In this document: piece after piece, positions 61,301 to 64,000 of the stretch
Position numbering within the stretch: the stretch's first letter is position 1
Layout: each line of letters starts with the position of its first letter
Origin: Cristatella mucedo
Lineage: Eukaryota > Bryozoa > Phylactolaemata > Cristatellidae
NCBI GenBank assembly: GCA_009760855.2
Contig: WPIO01000067.1
Span: 1,310,001-1,374,000 of the forward strand
Direction of reading: 5' to 3'
DNA length: 64,000 nucleotides
The notes under the pieces: generated by a model
Databases searched by the model: none
The model's input: the letters and a program-made list of their open reading frames with translations, nothing else
Told to the model about the DNA's origin: nothing
Position numbers and translations under genes: made by a program

Positions 61301-63082
61301 CTGCCTTACTTTACGGGCTGGTATTGTGTCTATGTGAGCACTCGGTTTTGCATCAAGTACACTTGGTGAAGTGTTTAGAAGCTAAGCATTGGCCAATGTT
61401 ATTCATGCTTGTAAAAGATTAATTTCCTATTGACCTGGTTGTCCATTGAGCCCAACTCTATAGCCCCTATTTACTATGGACTATCGAAAGCTTTTTGTAG
61501 ACACGTGAAGCTCTAAGTGAACCTGTATGCAACGTTCGAGATCTCTTTATGATTATGTTACTAAATTTTATCACTTGCAGTAAGCAAGTTCGATGTGCCT
61601 AAATTTGGAGCTCTTTCCATCGAAGCGATAGGCTTTTGTTGCTGCATTAGTACCACCCAGATCATTTCCCTAACTTGCACTTCGTTCAAATTACAAGGTT
61701 TCAATGGCACCAAGGCTTTCATAGCTAACGAATTCAGGTCCCACACAATGCATGAGCAGCATGACCACCAGCCCTGTGAACGTTTGATAGCAAGTTACCT
61801 TGTAAGCTCATGCCGGAAGAGGATTCCAGGACGATTTCCATTCAGTCCAGTGCGATCGGTTTTGTAAACGATCAGCTAAAAAGTAAAGTGAACAATTAAA
61901 AGTAAAGTGAAAAATTAGTGTTGCCCATGGCAGCATCGCCATCATAACCTTGCCCTTAATACTTGTTGCTTGGTCTACCGTCTTTAATTGGTTGTTACAT
62001 TAAACCAATTAGAACTGAAGCTTTCTGGCGCTTTTTGATCTTCCCTCGTCCTTAAATTTACGTTTAATGCAGGAATATTTTGCACAGGAAAATTTCTACC
62101 TTGATTACTTGGTCATCATCAAAAAAGTGATTGCAACTGTGTTGTCTTCAAGGCCTGTTCATTCGCTAGCTGTGACAGCCGTAATATTCCCATCCACCGG
62201 GGATGTCAGTCTCGGTGGATTCTCTTTGCCGACGATAAGATTAAGTCATGTGAGTTGGGTCTGGCCGTTTGTCGCCTTTGTAACGTTTTAGTCTCCTTGC
62301 GACACACTATGTTTTACACATTTCTCGCCATTGTTTTAACGTATCTCTGCAATAAGAGTCCCATCATTGGCTTGAAAAACACAACGTCAATATTAAAAAC
62401 AAATTATTTTGCCGCTCTCGATGCATCAATCGGTAGCTTTTCACAATCTCAGCAGTTTTTGATTGCAGTATTTTGTGAACCTTTTAAATATTATAATTTT
62501 CCTGCAACAACTTTTTAAATTCTTGAAACTTGGCTCATTTTTATCGCCTAAAATGCATCACAGCCCTATGCTAACTTTCCCAAGTCGGGTAAATCAGCTG
62601 TCTTATTTGCAAAGTCATTTTCTACGATAAATGCTTTTGAAAGTGTTAGTTCGGCAGTGATCGAGAAGTTGTTAACTGTTTAAGCACAACGGTGCATAGT
62701 CACCTTATATTCTGCCTTAGTGTATTTTCTGGTCGTCTATCAACCCGAGCTCTTTATTATGCACCAAGAACACACATTGCTTCGTCTATAAGTTTCATAG
62801 TCAGAAATTGTCAGTTATGTTGGTAATAGTTGAAGCATCTTGATATTGCGATCTCTACGATTAAGTTTCTAAATTCTAGCACTGGTAGGAAGTTCGCTGT
62901 GCCTTAATTTGGTGCTCATTCACAGGATGTGATAGGTTTTAGTTGCTACGTTCGTCCCACTCAGATTAATTCCTTAACGGGCATGATATTAAAATGACAG
63001 GTTATAAAAGCACACCAAGGTTTTCAGATCTAAGGAGTTGATCTCCAACATAATCCATCGGCAGCACCATCAGCCCAGTGAA

Positions 63083-63651
63083 ATTTTTTAGCCGAGTTCC
63101 AGGATTCAGAAGCTATTTCCCGCCAAGCCCCGTCATACGCCGGCCACACTGCCGCTAGCCATGCAGCTGAGCTAGGGTAAGACGAGCAGCCGTCAGGTTG
63201 GACCTCTTTATAATATCGCATGCGCCAACAGCAAAATGAGAATTAAAAAAGTCTACAGGGAAGGTCCTATACAAATTACACTAAAGGTGTGCAAGACGAC
63301 GCCGCAAGTGCGAACAAACGTGCTAGATGGTCAGCCGGCCTCCGAAGTCCTGCCATTGCACCGACTCTGTTCCAACAGTGCGAGCGTACGTCGTAAAAGA
63401 TCCGGCTAGTGGAGTAACTGCTTGACCAGTCGGAGTCGACGTCCACCACAGTTGAGAGCTTCCGCCGAAAGACACCAACTCACAAGGGGGCCACGAAACA
63501 CGGGGAACGAGGAGTATACAAGTCACAATAACGAGTGTGCTATCCAGCTCCACTCGGGCCTCTAGTGCTCGTTGCCTTGTGTGCATGGTAGTGACCTCAC
63601 ATCACCGCACATCCGGCCATGTGGTAGGTCCGACCCCTAGCCAGGGTACAA
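63083..63651. mobile_element. Unidentified ~570-bp GC-richer insertion in an array unit
   Basis: The unit reads 'cagcccagtgaa' at 63070 and resumes 'tttgatagtaagtcactact' at 63652, which are contiguous in other units. The insert is much GC-richer than the array and has no tRNA-like head, LINE tail or clear terminal inverted repeat. It contains an 87-codon minus-strand ORF (63323-63586) with a signal-peptide-like start ('STLVIVTCILLV'). Its identity is unknown. Confidence 0.6.
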
Positions 63652-64000
63652 TTTGATAGTAAGTCACTACTTGAAACTTATGCTGGCTCATGATTCCTGG
63701 AATTATTTCATTCATTCCCATGCGATTTGTCTTATACCCAAGGTGGAGCCATTATTACCTTGCCCTTAACATTTGTAGCTTAGTCAAACGTCGGAGCATT
63801 CGTTGCTTAGTCAAATGTCGGTAATCCGTGGCTATACATTTAACGTGTCCGAAATCCGAATTTGCCCGATGTATTGATTTTCTTGTGTCATTAACTTGTT
63901 TTTGAAGAAAGAATGCTCCTTGTAGGCAACTCTCTCGCTTGATTGCTGGGTCATCATAAAAAAATGATGCAGAAATCTGTATTCTGCCAGACCTGTATAT

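Larger units (their letters stand above)
48985..64000. repeat. Large tandem array of a ~1.6-1.7 kb non-coding unit
   Basis: The same ordered blocks recur along the region. Anchor 1 ('tttaaatattcgatt' through 'gacggcttaatcagctgg') occurs at about 52334, 53966, 55672, 57590, 59366, 61068 and 62481. Anchor 2 ('gtattctgccagacctgtat' with 'taatcttcccatcc') occurs at about 53367, 54970, 56697, 58675, 60377, 62112 and 63949. Anchor 3 ('cagccctgtgaacgtttgat') occurs at about 53040, 54656, 56383, 58437, 60066, 61770 and 63070. Spacing is about 1.6-1.7 kb once SINE insertions are subtracted. 48985-52300 holds one or two rearranged, more diverged units. The array runs off the window. Frames are not kept between units, so it looks non-coding. 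Confidence 0.9.

Noticed and set aside
53463-62518. Short ORFs in the tandem array, including a hydrophobic pair near 55347 and 62255
   Set aside because: Their peptide similarity follows from DNA similarity of the units; frames and stops are not kept in the other units.
48985-64000. CRISPR or prokaryotic repeat array
   Set aside because: Units are far too long, diverged, and lie in intron-bearing animal DNA.

Overview
This is animal nuclear DNA. It holds four host genes, three of them split by canonical introns, in a background crowded with non-LTR retrotransposons, tRNA-derived SINEs and microsatellites. The phylum cannot be read from the window. The proteins (an AP-2 mu chain collinear with the vertebrate one, RPL22, cathepsin L, a MAK11/PAK1IP1 WD-repeat protein) fit a marine invertebrate such as a sponge, lophotrochozoan or deuterostome. 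No bacterial, plasmid or CRISPR-like feature was seen, and no LTR-type element was recognised.

Layout. 1-8 kb is repeat-rich: a family-C repeat, a SINE, two decayed L2-type LINE pieces and one nearly full-length L2-type LINE on the minus strand (about 3.53-6.95 kb). 8.4-9.75 kb is a single-exon, very GC-rich PAK1IP1 (MAK11) gene. 10-16 kb is a junkyard of LINE and SINE fragments, a fold-back inverted repeat and a long CT tract. 16.65-22.2 kb is a complete six-exon cathepsin L gene. 22-26.5 kb holds no recognised gene. 26.9-38.3 kb is a head-to-head pair: RPL22 on the minus strand (4 exons) and AP2M1 on the plus strand (9 exons), with 588 bp between their start codons. 38-43.8 kb has no recognised gene apart from a LINE 3' end. 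43.87-47.28 kb is a second, more decayed copy of the L2-type LINE, itself hit by a SINE and by a short LINE tail. From about 49 kb to the window end the sequence is AT-richer. It is a diverged tandem array of a non-coding unit of about 1.6-1.7 kb, with SINEs inserted in individual units.

The genes do not form one pathway. RPL22 and MAK11/PAK1IP1 both serve the large ribosomal subunit, AP2M1 selects cargo for clathrin-mediated endocytosis, and cathepsin L degrades protein in lysosomes; their proximity looks incidental. The mobile elements do form a system: the L2-type LINE and the SINE-B family end in the same 3' tail, which points to a LINE and its non-autonomous passenger.

The strongest items for a second look are the large tandem array, three tandem hairpins with a compensatory base-pair change in an RPL22 intron, a perfect 36-bp inverted repeat in a cathepsin intron, the shared LINE/SINE tails, and a fold-back element at 12.7-14.4 kb.
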